Below are positions 1-9,300 of a DNA stretch of 64,000 bases, one piece after another; positions within the stretch are counted from its first letter, which is position 1; each line of letters begins with the position of its first letter. Source of the stretch: Mycoplasmatota bacterium (lineage in GTDB: Bacteria > Bacillota_I > Bacilli_A > Haloplasmatales > Haloplasmataceae); contig CP074574.1 in assembly GCA_018394295.1 (NCBI GenBank), positions 33,904 through 97,903 of the forward strand, given 5' to 3'. Made by a program: the position numbers and the translations under genes. Under the pieces are notes generated by a model, which made no database searches, had not been told where the DNA came from, and saw nothing but the letters and a program-made list of their open reading frames with translations.

Positions 1-1212
1 AAAATAAATGTAAGTATTTTTATTGATGATCCTCATGTAAGCAGAAAACTCGATAATATGTTTGAAAATGATGAAAACACTTTTAATATTAAAAAGAATG
101 ATTCATTTACTAATGTAAAAAGCAATGATATCTTATTAAGTAATTGTGATATTGTTGTTTTCTACAATCCAGAAATCCAAAAATTATTTGAACTTTATCA
201 AGAAATAAAAGATGTAGATAATTCTATTAAAATTTTTGTACTATATGAAGATACTGATTATAAAAAATTACATCAATATGATATTAATTTTATTAATGTA
301 GAAAAAAATCCAATAGAACAGTTTATGGATATTTTAAAAACTCATATTGCAAAAGTAAAAAGTAATTATGAATCAAAAACAATTATCTTCAAAAACAAAC
401 TCATTACTTTAACTAGTAAAGTTGGGGGAGTAGGAGTTTCTACTTTATCAAAAGAATTAGGCGGACTATTTTCTAATTCTAAACAAAAAATTAAAACCGT
501 TATATTAGATTTCAGTTTAAACGCTTCATCTATGATACCTTTATATGGCCAAGATAATTCATCTCCAAATATATATGAATGGTTACTGAATATATTAGAT
601 AAAATTGAAGATGGGACTAATTATAAATCTATTAAATATTCTTATATAGATGTACTAGAATATTTACAATATGATAGTGAAAAAAAATTATATTTATTGC
701 CAACAAGCTTAGATGATTTTCATATCTTAACTGAAGGAAGATATGAAAATAATGATATATTAACTGAAGCATTAAGAGTAATTGTTGAAAATGTTAGAGA
801 ATATTTTGAAGTTGTAATTATTGATACTAAAGGTTTAACAGATACTACTGCAATTGCATGTGAATATTCAACTGATATTTTTGTAGTAACAAATGATGAT
901 TTTAATTCATTGGTTCTAAATAAAGCTTTTATAAGTGATTTGAACAAACTGAAGATCGATGAATCTAGAATAAAGATTATTCAGAACAAACATAAAGAAT
1001 TTGGTAGAGATGTCAATAAAAAAGAATTTGCTGATACTTTTAAAAATTTTATTAGTTATAAAGTAGATTATAATAAAAAAATTGGACAAGCTAATTTATT
1101 AATGAATTTATATTCTCAAACATTATCTAAAGATAAATATATATATAAACAATTATTACAAATTATAAATGATATGGTATTACTATACTCTAAGAAAAAA
1201 CGTAGAAAGTAG
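1..1212 (+). CDS. TadZ/CpaE-like pilus ATPase-fold protein (5' end outside window)
   Basis: The frame is open from base 1, so the N-terminus lies upstream; the first internal ATG is at 58. The visible N-terminal part resembles the receiver-like region of TadZ/CpaE, and the rest is a ParA/MinD-type fold (ILDFSLNAS, VVIIDTKG). TadZ localises the Tad pilus machine at the membrane. The position directly before tadA supports the call. Odd feature: the deviant Walker A reads KVGGVGVST around residue 138, so both lysines expected in GKGGVGKST are valine or shifted. Atypical P-loops are known in TadZ, so a scaffold role without normal ATP hydrolysis is likely. The family is fairly sure. Confidence 0.75.
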   Translation, partial: KINVSIFIDDPHVSRKLDNMFENDENTFNIKKNDSFTNVKSNDILLSNCDIVVFYNPEIQKLFELYQEIKDVDNSIKIFVLYEDTDYKKLHQYDINFINVEKNPIEQFMDILKTHIAKVKSNYESKTIIFKNKLITLTSKVGGVGVSTLSKELGGLFSNSKQKIKTVILDFSLNASSMIPLYGQDNSSPNIYEWLLNILDKIEDGTNYKSIKYSYIDVLEYLQYDSEKKLYLLPTSLDDFHILTEGRYENNDILTEALRVIVENVREYFEVVIIDTKGLTDTTAIACEYSTDIFVVTNDDFNSLVLNKAFISDLNKLKIDESRIKIIQNKHKEFGRDVNKKEFADTFKNFISYKVDYNKKIGQANLLMNLYSQTLSKDKYIYKQLLQIINDMVLLYSKKKRRK

Positions 1213-1221
1213 GGGTAAATA

Positions 1222-2604
1222 ATGGGAAGTTACTTAATTAAAAAAATGTTTCAAAATAATGGATTAAAATTTATCCCACAGCTAGTAAAAAATAATGAAA
1301 AATTCATTCATACTGCCTACCCAGAGAGATTATCAAATTTGAATGTTTTGATTCGTGAAAACATTTCTAGACATTTTGGTAATAGACTACTCCATAAAGA
1401 TGAACACTTAAAGAAAGAAATACAATTAGAAATAGATAAATTTATTACTTTAAATGAATATAAATTTGAGGGATACCATATAAAAAAGAAATTAATCCAG
1501 GAAATCACCAATTCATTAGTTGGGTGGGGTGTTTTAGAACCACTGATTAATGATGAATCAATACAAGAAATAGCTGTAATTAAATATAATCATATTATTA
1601 TTAAAAAAATGTTTGAAAGTGGATGGCTTGATACTGACATTAAATTTCAATCCGAATATGAAGCCAAAATATTTGTAGACAATATTTTAAGTCCAATAGG
1701 TAGGAGAGTAGATAAATTAAATCCTATCGAAGATGCCAGACTAAGTGATGGTAGTAGGTTAGCTATATCATTAGTTGATATAAGTTTAAATGGGTTATCA
1801 TTTAATATTCGTAAGTTTCCAAAAGAAGAAATCACAATTGACAAATTAATTAAATATCAGACAATAGATGAAAATATAGCTGAATTTTTGCACTTGATTG
1901 TTAAAGGAAAATTAAACACAATGATTAGTGGTGGAACAGCAAGTGGTAAAACAACTTTTTTAAATATTTTATTAAATTTAGTAGATGAAAAAGAACTAAT
2001 CATTACATTAGAAGATAATGCTGAACTACAAATAAAACAACCTTTAAAACTACAATTTGAACAGAGAAAAGCAAACATTGAAGGCAAGGGTGAAGTCTCA
2101 TTAGACTATATATTAAAACATGTATTAAGAAGAACTCCAGACCGATTAGTTGTTGGCGAAATAAGAGGAAATGAAGCTTCTACACTTATGAATGCTATGG
2201 CTACTGGACATGATGGGGTAATGTCCTCTGTCCATGCTGATGATCCACATACTTGTTGGACAAGAACTTCACAATTAGCTTCTAAAGGTGATCGTCAATC
2301 AACTGCTGAAGAATATCAAAGATTTTTTGGACAAAGGGTTAATTTAATAATACAACTAAAAAACTTGAATACTGGTGTAAAAAAATTGACTCATATAACT
2401 GCTAGTATATTTGATTATAAAAATAATACGACAAAACTTATTGATATTATTAAATGGGATTTTGATAAAAGCAAATTTATACAAATCAATCCCTTACCAA
2501 AGATTTTAGTTGAGAAAATGTTAAATAATGGTGTGAAAGTAAAAAAAATTAAGAACTCTTTCTTTAGATTCGACTTAAACGAGGGTGAAGAAGATGAAAA
2601 ATAA
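1222..2604 (+). CDS. tadA: Tad pilus assembly ATPase TadA/CpaF
   Basis: A 460-residue secretion ATPase of the CpaF/TadA (VirB11-like) family, which powers Flp pilus polymerisation from the cytoplasmic face. Visible motifs are Walker A GGTASGKTTF near residue 237, the Walker B/Asp-box region VVGEIRGNEAS near 310 and the conserved HADD near 338. Length is normal for the family. The start ATG follows AGGGG. It lies 9 bases after the TadZ-like gene and overlaps tadB, so the locus is one operon. Confidence 0.93.
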   Translation: MGSYLIKKMFQNNGLKFIPQLVKNNEKFIHTAYPERLSNLNVLIRENISRHFGNRLLHKDEHLKKEIQLEIDKFITLNEYKFEGYHIKKKLIQEITNSLVGWGVLEPLINDESIQEIAVIKYNHIIIKKMFESGWLDTDIKFQSEYEAKIFVDNILSPIGRRVDKLNPIEDARLSDGSRLAISLVDISLNGLSFNIRKFPKEEITIDKLIKYQTIDENIAEFLHLIVKGKLNTMISGGTASGKTTFLNILLNLVDEKELIITLEDNAELQIKQPLKLQFEQRKANIEGKGEVSLDYILKHVLRRTPDRLVVGEIRGNEASTLMNAMATGHDGVMSSVHADDPHTCWTRTSQLASKGDRQSTAEEYQRFFGQRVNLIIQLKNLNTGVKKLTHITASIFDYKNNTTKLIDIIKWDFDKSKFIQINPLPKILVEKMLNNGVKVKKIKNSFFRFDLNEGEEDEK

Positions 2605-3481
2605 AGACTTGTTAAAGAAAAGGATTTTATCTTTTGATACATCTTCAAATAAATTAAAATATACAAAAAAAGTAAAGATTAAACCTTCTGAAGAATTTAG
2701 AATAAAAAAAATTTATAATATTTCATTTAAAGAAGCTACATATTTAAACATTATAAAGTTACAATATCATCAAATATATTTAATATTTGCTTTTGTTTTT
2801 ACATTGTGTACCATTATTTTTGGTATATATTTAAATTCATTATTTGCTGGTATTGTAGTTGGCTTATTTACGATGTGTTTTCCTTACTACATCATCAAGG
2901 CAATTATTCGCAAACGATATAATGAATTTTACCGACAAATATCTATTATCATAGATGAAATTATGAATGGTCTTAAAGTTAATAAATCTATATCTATTAT
3001 CTTTGAGGAATTGATGGATGATCGTGAGTTAAATATCTATTTTAGAAATGGATTCAAACAATTTTATCAAATGATACAAGCTGGTCAGTCTATGAATTAT
3101 GCATTATCAAAAATTAAAAATTATATTAATATACCGGAATATAAACTTACAATGAATATGTTACATATCGGCTACAATAAAGGGAATAATGAATTGATTC
3201 AATCATTAGTCAACATACAAAAAAGGTTAAATAATAGACTTGAAAACCTCTATTTAATTAACCAAAATATCAGTGGACAACAAAATCAATTTTTAATTTT
3301 ATTAGTAATTCCTTTATTTATGTTATTTGTCCTAAAAATTTTTAATCATGACTATTATTCCAGTATGTTAAAACTTCCTTTAGGGAAATTAATTTTTGCA
3401 AGTGTATTTATATTATTAATTCTTGGTGTATTAGTAGTTAACTATATATTACTTAATTCTATAAAAAAAGTATCCGAATAA
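2594..3481 (+). CDS. tadB: Tad inner-membrane platform protein TadB
   Basis: About 295 residues with a hydrophobic pair near residues 55-100 and two C-terminal membrane segments, separated by a T2SF-type helical region, as in TadB/GspF platform proteins. ATG 2594 is chosen because GAGGGTG sits just upstream; it overlaps the end of tadA. With TadC it forms the membrane platform on which TadA acts. The basic, positively charged N-terminus is typical. Sequence similarity is judged by layout and context rather than by a single diagnostic motif. Confidence 0.85.
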   Translation: MKNKDLLKKRILSFDTSSNKLKYTKKVKIKPSEEFRIKKIYNISFKEATYLNIIKLQYHQIYLIFAFVFTLCTIIFGIYLNSLFAGIVVGLFTMCFPYYIIKAIIRKRYNEFYRQISIIIDEIMNGLKVNKSISIIFEELMDDRELNIYFRNGFKQFYQMIQAGQSMNYALSKIKNYINIPEYKLTMNMLHIGYNKGNNELIQSLVNIQKRLNNRLENLYLINQNISGQQNQFLILLVIPLFMLFVLKIFNHDYYSSMLKLPLGKLIFASVFILLILGVLVVNYILLNSIKKVSE

Positions 3482-3494
3482 GGGGGGATGACAT

Positions 3495-4322
3495 TTGAAT
3501 AATTTTTTATTACCTATTATATTATTTATACTCGTAATTGTAATAATTCTATTTAAAATTATTGATGTGATTCAAAAAGAAAGAGTTCAACAAAGAAAAA
3601 TTAAAATATTGGATTCTGTATCACATAATACTAAAAAGAATAATCCTATAATCGATTTTCTAAAAAATAATTCTAAAATTTGTACTTTTATTAACTACTT
3701 TAAAAAACATGACTATCATAGTAAAAGAAGTTATATATTTATAATAAACGCTATATTAATTCTTATTTTTGCTTCTGTTCTTGGTTTTTGGTATATAGGT
3801 ATATTTTTAGGAACTCTTATCTATAGTTTGAGTTTACTTGAAAATTATCTAGATTTTGAAAAAAGAAGAGAATTATTTACAATAGGTTTTCCCTCAATGA
3901 TTGAATATATCATGGGGTACTTAGAAGGTGGAGAAAACATTGAACTTGCTATAGAGGGTGCTTTAACCCTAACAGATAACCCTATAATTATCGAAGAATT
4001 TAAGCAAGTCCAAACTGATACAAAAGCTTTTGGTGATTTTCTACATGCTTTAAAATTATTAACCTATAGGATTAAAGTAAAAGAATTAGATTATTTTTAT
4101 CGTAATTTAAATAGTAGTGTTAGCATTGGTGTATCAATGCTAGATTCTCTTCATTCCCAGACCGAATATATTCATAGATTAAAAAATAGTAGGATCAAGG
4201 AAAAAATAGGAAAACTAGAAAATACAATGGTATTAGTTACTGCCTTGTTCGCCTTTTTACCTAATGTTTTATTAATACTAACTCCTACAATTATAGATTT
4301 TATGGATAATATGAACTGGTAA
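3495..4322 (+). CDS. tadC: Tad inner-membrane platform protein TadC
   Basis: 275 residues: an N-terminal membrane anchor, a hydrophobic pair near residues 80-115, a cytoplasmic T2SF-like domain containing GFPSMIEYIMGYLEGGENIELAIEGAL-type sequence, and a C-terminal hydrophobic helix. It is the partner of TadB. The start is TTG 3495, directly behind a GGGGGG ribosome site; no better ATG fits. It lies 13 bases after tadB in the same operon. Confidence 0.85.
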   Translation: MNNFLLPIILFILVIVIILFKIIDVIQKERVQQRKIKILDSVSHNTKKNNPIIDFLKNNSKICTFINYFKKHDYHSKRSYIFIINAILILIFASVLGFWYIGIFLGTLIYSLSLLENYLDFEKRRELFTIGFPSMIEYIMGYLEGGENIELAIEGALTLTDNPIIIEEFKQVQTDTKAFGDFLHALKLLTYRIKVKELDYFYRNLNSSVSIGVSMLDSLHSQTEYIHRLKNSRIKEKIGKLENTMVLVTALFAFLPNVLLILTPTIIDFMDNMNW

Positions 4323-4375
4323 TCACATATTTTTTGAATAAAAAGAATAAAAATGCTAAAAATTGTATAAAAACA

Positions 4376-4404
4376 TTGAATTATACACATTTATGTTTTA
4401 TAAT
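4376..4404 (+). promoter_or_regulatory. Promoter for the major pilin gene
   Basis: TTGAAT, 17-base spacer, TATAAT. It lies between tadC and the first pilin gene and would give the pilin its own strong transcript, as expected for an abundant subunit. Confidence 0.6.
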
Positions 4405-4447
4405 ATATATATAATTTTAATTAGTAAAATTTGGATAAGGAGGATTT

Positions 4448-4708
4448 ATGAAAAAAATATTGAAATCTAAAAAAGGATCTCCATCGCTTGAATACATAGG
4501 AACTGTTGTATTAGTTGGTATTGTAGTTCTTGGTGTTATCGGTGGATTTGGAATTATGTTAAAAAATAGTTTACAAGCCAGTCAAGAACAAGTTCAACAA
4601 AAAACTTATGACGCATTATGTCAATCTGCAAAAGAAAATGATACTTCTACCTGGACAGACGCTAACGATGATGGCAAGTGGCAAGAAACTGAATGTTCAG
4701 CTTCATAA
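4448..4708 (+). CDS. flp: Flp/Fap-type major pilin
   Basis: An 86-residue class III prepilin. A short basic leader ends in KKGSPSLEY, with the cleavage site after Gly and Glu at mature position 5, followed by one hydrophobic helix of about 20 residues. The C-terminus is longer than in minimal Flp pilins and holds two cysteines and an acidic DANDDG stretch, which could bind a cation. It has its own promoter and terminator. Processing would be done by the prepilin peptidase at 16944. Confidence 0.88.
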   Translation: MKKILKSKKGSPSLEYIGTVVLVGIVVLGVIGGFGIMLKNSLQASQEQVQQKTYDALCQSAKENDTSTWTDANDDGKWQETECSAS

Positions 4709-4721
4709 TAACACTTCAATC

Positions 4722-4752
4722 AAAGGTACTCTAGATAAGAGTACCTTTTTTC
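4722..4752 (+). terminator. Intrinsic terminator after the pilin gene
   Basis: Inverted repeat AAAGGTACTC / GAGTACCTTT followed by a T run. It separates the abundant pilin transcript from the minor pilin genes. Confidence 0.8.
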
Positions 4753-4774
4753 TATTTCACAAATTAAAATAATA

Positions 4775-4803
4775 TTGCTATTTTTGGTAAATTTTGTTAT
4801 AAT
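4775..4803 (+). promoter_or_regulatory. Promoter for minor pilin genes
   Basis: TTGCTA, 17 bases, TATAAT, upstream of the genes starting at 4871. Confidence 0.6.
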
Positions 4804-4870
4804 TTATATTATATAAATAATAAATTTGTATTATTTTGTATAAACAAAATGTAAAGGTGGGTGTGGTATC

Positions 4871-5149
4871 GTGCTAAAAATATTAAAAAACATTCGTGGT
4901 GGAGTAATATTTGAGTATGTGGCCATAACAGTTATTATTGGTAGTATCTATTTAACGGTATTCATTGGAATGAAAGAAACGGTTCATAATATGTTTTTAG
5001 CTAAACAAACTTATGATGAACGAGTGGCAAATGATAAATATTGTGAATATACAAATAATTATTTTGATGATTCAACAAAAACTGAAATTCAGTATAAATG
5101 GGATGGAGATTATAATACAAGTGGAAACCCAAGCTGTAAACAAAAATAA
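4871..5149 (+). CDS. Second Flp-like pilin (minor)
   Basis: 92 residues. The leader ends RGG|VIFEY-like with a Gly cleavage site and a Glu about five residues in, followed by one hydrophobic helix and a hydrophilic tail with two cysteines. This is prepilin architecture but poorly conserved, so a minor pilin or pseudopilin is likely. The start is GTG 4871 behind a strong GGTGGG site. It leads a three-gene run with the two TadE/TadG-like genes. Confidence 0.7.
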   Translation: MLKILKNIRGGVIFEYVAITVIIGSIYLTVFIGMKETVHNMFLAKQTYDERVANDKYCEYTNNYFDDSTKTEIQYKWDGDYNTSGNPSCKQK

Positions 5150-5163
5150 TAAGGGGGAATTAC

Positions 5164-5796
5164 ATGAAACAATATATTAAAAATTGTACTGGTAGTTTAT
5201 CTCTTGAGTTTATGGTTATATTACCTATTATCATGGTATTAATCATGTTGGCTCTTAATAGTGTGAAGTATAATATGAACGCTAGTGCAATTATAAAAGA
5301 TACTTATCAAGCAGGTAGATTTAGTACGATTTATGAAAGCTGTGAATTAGCTAAAGATAATTTAGTTACTAAATTTCCAAACTATAACATTTATTATAAA
5401 TATATCAACTATGGAAATAACAACATGGCTCAAACACATAACTCAAGTACTCAAACTCAAATAAATACAGACATTAAGAATGGACATCCGATTATGATAT
5501 TAGAATGTAATTTAATTTGGGATCGTGAAGAAGAATTAACCATTACTGCTAGTAAACGAAATTATACTGTTGGGATGGATTTAATTATCCCTCAAGATAC
5601 TGCTGAAAGAATAACTTTATACATTGAATATGAACACCCTATTCATAAACAATGTGAAAAATATGAAACAGAAGCAAAAACCATAAGTGATATTCTTAAT
5701 ACAACTGATCCAATTTCTGCTTATTATCAATTATTACAAAATGCAAAAAGTGATATTGAGGATAATACTTTCGAACCAGCTACGTATTGTAAATAG
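5164..5796 (+). CDS. tadE: TadE-like pseudopilin
   Basis: 210 residues with leader, cleavage site G|SLSLEF, a strongly hydrophobic helix and a long extracytoplasmic part, the layout of TadE/TadF pseudopilins needed for Flp pilus assembly. RBS AAGGGGG precedes the ATG. It is co-transcribed with the pilin-like gene upstream and the TadG-like gene downstream (9-base gap). Confidence 0.75.
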   Translation: MKQYIKNCTGSLSLEFMVILPIIMVLIMLALNSVKYNMNASAIIKDTYQAGRFSTIYESCELAKDNLVTKFPNYNIYYKYINYGNNNMAQTHNSSTQTQINTDIKNGHPIMILECNLIWDREEELTITASKRNYTVGMDLIIPQDTAERITLYIEYEHPIHKQCEKYETEAKTISDILNTTDPISAYYQLLQNAKSDIEDNTFEPATYCK

Positions 5797-5805
5797 AGGT
5801 GCCCT

Positions 5806-6285
5806 ATGCGAAAAATATTAAAAAATGAAAATGGTTCTGTATTATTAATTATGATTTTATTAATTCCATTATTTTTATTTGTTTATGGAATTAGTATGGA
5901 TTTAATAAACATCAATCTAAATACTCAAAAATTAATTCAAGTTACAGATTCATCAACACTAGCTACAGCAGTAGCTAGTGAAATAAAAACTACTAATGAT
6001 GGGAGTATGTTATGTACAATAGGTGAGAGTAGTTATTCAAAAGGAGAAGCCTTATTTGAAAAAAATATAAAATCATTAAATAATGTTTCTTATTACGAAA
6101 TAATTTTTAATAAAAACAAAGTAACTAATCTTGGAAATAATATATATATGAAAGAATCAGATGTTGGTGTAGTTTCATCTTTAGGTTATGCTAAAATAAA
6201 GATTTATTTCGTTAAATTTTTCTCCGATGGAATGGATGGGGAATTTGTTATATATTCAGAATCTTCAAGTGAATGTCAAATGTAA
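5806..6285 (+). CDS. TadE/TadG-like pseudopilin
   Basis: 159 residues starting like the other prepilins here (basic leader ILKNENG, then hydrophobic helix with LLIMILLIPLFLF), followed by TDSSTLATAVA. The alanine-rich segment after the helix resembles the Flp-associated TadG/TadE-like N-terminal segment. The Glu-5 seen in its neighbours is absent. Role as a minor pilus component is inferred from the operon. Confidence 0.65.
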   Translation: MRKILKNENGSVLLIMILLIPLFLFVYGISMDLININLNTQKLIQVTDSSTLATAVASEIKTTNDGSMLCTIGESSYSKGEALFEKNIKSLNNVSYYEIIFNKNKVTNLGNNIYMKESDVGVVSSLGYAKIKIYFVKFFSDGMDGEFVIYSESSSECQM

Positions 6286-6317
6286 AAAATATAAAAAAAA
6301 GGAGGGTGTTACAGCTG

Positions 6318-6359
6318 ATGATTAAAGTATTAAAGAAAGGGGTGTTTAAAATTGAATAG
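6318..6359 (+). CDS. Possible 13-codon leader peptide
   Basis: ATG 6318 follows a near-perfect AAAGGAGGGTG site and encodes 13 residues ending at a TAG that overlaps the first codons of the giant gene. Translating ribosomes would run across the ribosome site and start of the next gene, so translational coupling or a leader role is possible. The only evidence is the strong ribosome site and the overlap. Confidence 0.3.
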   Translation: MIKVLKKGVFKIE

Positions 6360-9300
6360 ACAACAAATATTTTTTAAAACAACTTTAAGTATAATTGCAT
6401 TTTTATTTATATTTTTGGTTGTTTTAACCACTGATGATGTTCATGCAAGTACTAATAGATGGAATCAATCATGGGTTATTCCTGTTGATAGTTATAAAAA
6501 CTTGGATACAGAAATTAAAGAAATTCTTGGTACAAATATTAAAATTATCTATGAGAATACAAATCCATCTATCACGGATAAAACTTATGTATTATATTAT
6601 GGAGATGTAGAATATGATCCAGAAACTAATGAATATATTAATGTGAATAGATTACAGCCAGTAAAAACTGAAAGAACTAATAATGATTCTATACTGTATT
6701 TGTATGAAATATCATCTGCTTATGAAGGAGAAGAAGCAAAAGTACTTGTTACAGTTGAAATGTATGATATGGATGTAGATAAAGCACCGGTTATTCGATT
6801 TAACTATATCATTCCATCTAAAACTAATGTTGCAAATGTTTTTGATATAGAATATAACGATGTTAAAAGTCAATATGAATTAACTGTTACATCGGTGTTA
6901 AAGGGTTCCAATATTTCACAAGAGAAACTCATCGGTAGATTAGATTCTTCTACTAAAAAAGTGTATTTTGAAGATGGAAGATTAACCTGGGATATTCCTG
7001 TTATGAACGATGAATATCAAGAATCACAAGAAGTACATGAAGTATCATTTTATGGTGTCCTGGATTTAAATCGAACTAATAATTCTTCTGGTATGTTTAT
7101 AGTAAGAATAGCCTTAAATGGAGAAGTAAAAGAATATGATTTATCTACTAATGTAAGATTAAGTCTAAAAAGTACATCTAAATTTGATGGCGAGAGTATA
7201 TTCAATAAGTACAAAACTGCATTCGATTTCAATATTAATAAGATGAATTTTAATAAATCAAAATATTACTTTGGAACTTCTAGTTTTAGAAAAGGTTCAT
7301 CTTCTTTAGCTACTGAATATGCTAAAATATTTGATCGTGTATTCACTAGTTTAAAAGCTAATTTGCATAAAACTTATTATGATGAAAATGATGATGAATC
7401 TATTCAATTAGTTCTTGATTTACAACAAGATGATGTATATAGTTGGCAAGATTATGCAGTGAAAAATTACATTGAATATGCAAAAGCTAATGGAATAAAT
7501 GTATCAAGTTCTATCAGTTACAATTCTTTACCGCATACTTGGCTTTCAAATTTCACTAAATATAACTATTATGTTGTAGCTGATAGCTATGTTTATGATA
7601 CAATTGTAAATCAAGGTTCTTCTAACGTTACTGTAAGTAAAAATAATGGGGTAGAATACCTTTTTAATGGTACCAATGGTTATACTATTCCTGTTGAATA
7701 TTATAAAAATTATGTTGACTATAAAAAAACATATTATGAGATAGACCTAGTTAATAAATTTGACTATAATAGTTATGATGTTACAAGTCAATTACAAGCT
7801 GAATACAAAGATTTAACTGTAGTCACAGAAACTGCTCAACGAAATTGGCAAGATGATGGATATAGTCGATATTATAATGTAGGAAAACAATACATTGGAA
7901 CTACTAGTCGCTATGTAGAAGCTAATAATTCATCTTATCCAGATAAAGTTGTATATAATTATGGTACTTCAGTTAGTCAAAATAGTACTTATAGTTGGAA
8001 TGAAGCTCAATACAAAAAACAATGGTACAATACTAATGTTTGGCAAGACAGCGATGTATTTGGATATTCACATAGTGGGTTTACAAATTATACTAGTAAA
8101 GGTGCATATGTCTATTCCCCAACAAAAACGTACTATCATTATAAAAAACAAGTAAAAGAAAACTACCACAAAGTATGTTTTGATAAATACAGAAATGATA
8201 CCACATATGGCTTAGATTTTAATTATAAAGATGAATTTGTTTCTAATTTTTGTGTTTATTATGATTATTCATCTACTTCTTATATTGGTGATGATAATAA
8301 CTTTGGTTATTATAATGGAAAAACAGGTACTAAAGATTTAAATGGTGGAAGTCTAACTAAATATTATTACAATGATAAAGAAAGTGTTAAAAATAAAGAT
8401 AATGTATATTATTATCGAGTTACTTCAGTAACAAATGGCAATTATTATATTCATAGTACATCATATGATTGGTATAGTTCTAGTCAAAGCGATAGTGGTT
8501 CCAATGGATCTGAAAATTGGACTGACTATTCTATTTCAAGTACAGGATACTATGATTCTGCTGGAAGATATTATAATTCTGCTTATAAATATATTTCTCA
8601 ATTCACATATCAAGAATGGCAAGATATGTCTAGTAGCCACTCTGGGTATGAAGCTCCTAAATATACTAAATACAAACCTAGTGCTTCGAGTGGTTATAGG
8701 TGGGTAAGTACTGGAAATAAACGTGTAGCAAATGTGCAAAGATATTATGACCGACAAAAATTAATTACAACTTATGTTAATCCAGTAACTACATCTGAAA
8801 AGACTTATGATGTGGATAAATATATGAGTTTAAATACCTATCATTACATCGATACAAATTCTGATGGACTTAGTGATAAAAGATATAAATATAGCAGTAT
8901 AAGTGGAATAAAATATGAAAATAATGGTTCGCCAACAACTACAAACTATAGAGATAATATATACAGTTACGATTACACTAAGTATAAATACTATGACAAA
9001 GTAGGAATGAAAATTTATAAGAGAAATAAAGGTTTCCTAGATTTTGAGGAAGATGTTTATGTTAAAACAGTTTATTTTTACGTTGATAATGCTCCTACTT
9101 ATGACACAGGCTTAAAAGGACAAACAATTTATCGTGATTATAAATTAACTGATTCACTTAATGTAAGTAGTACTGCTGATGGTTTTTGGGATGGAAGCAC
9201 TTATTATCATTATAAACAAGATGATTGTGGTGATGGTGATTATTATATATATAATAGTTTTTCTTCTAAACAGTATAATGTAACTAAAAAACAAGTAAGT

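Noticed and set aside
4857..4871. GGGTGTGGTATC match to the family A promoter core
   Set aside because: There is no -35 element at the right distance, and the sequence serves as ribosome site and GTG start of the pilin-like gene.
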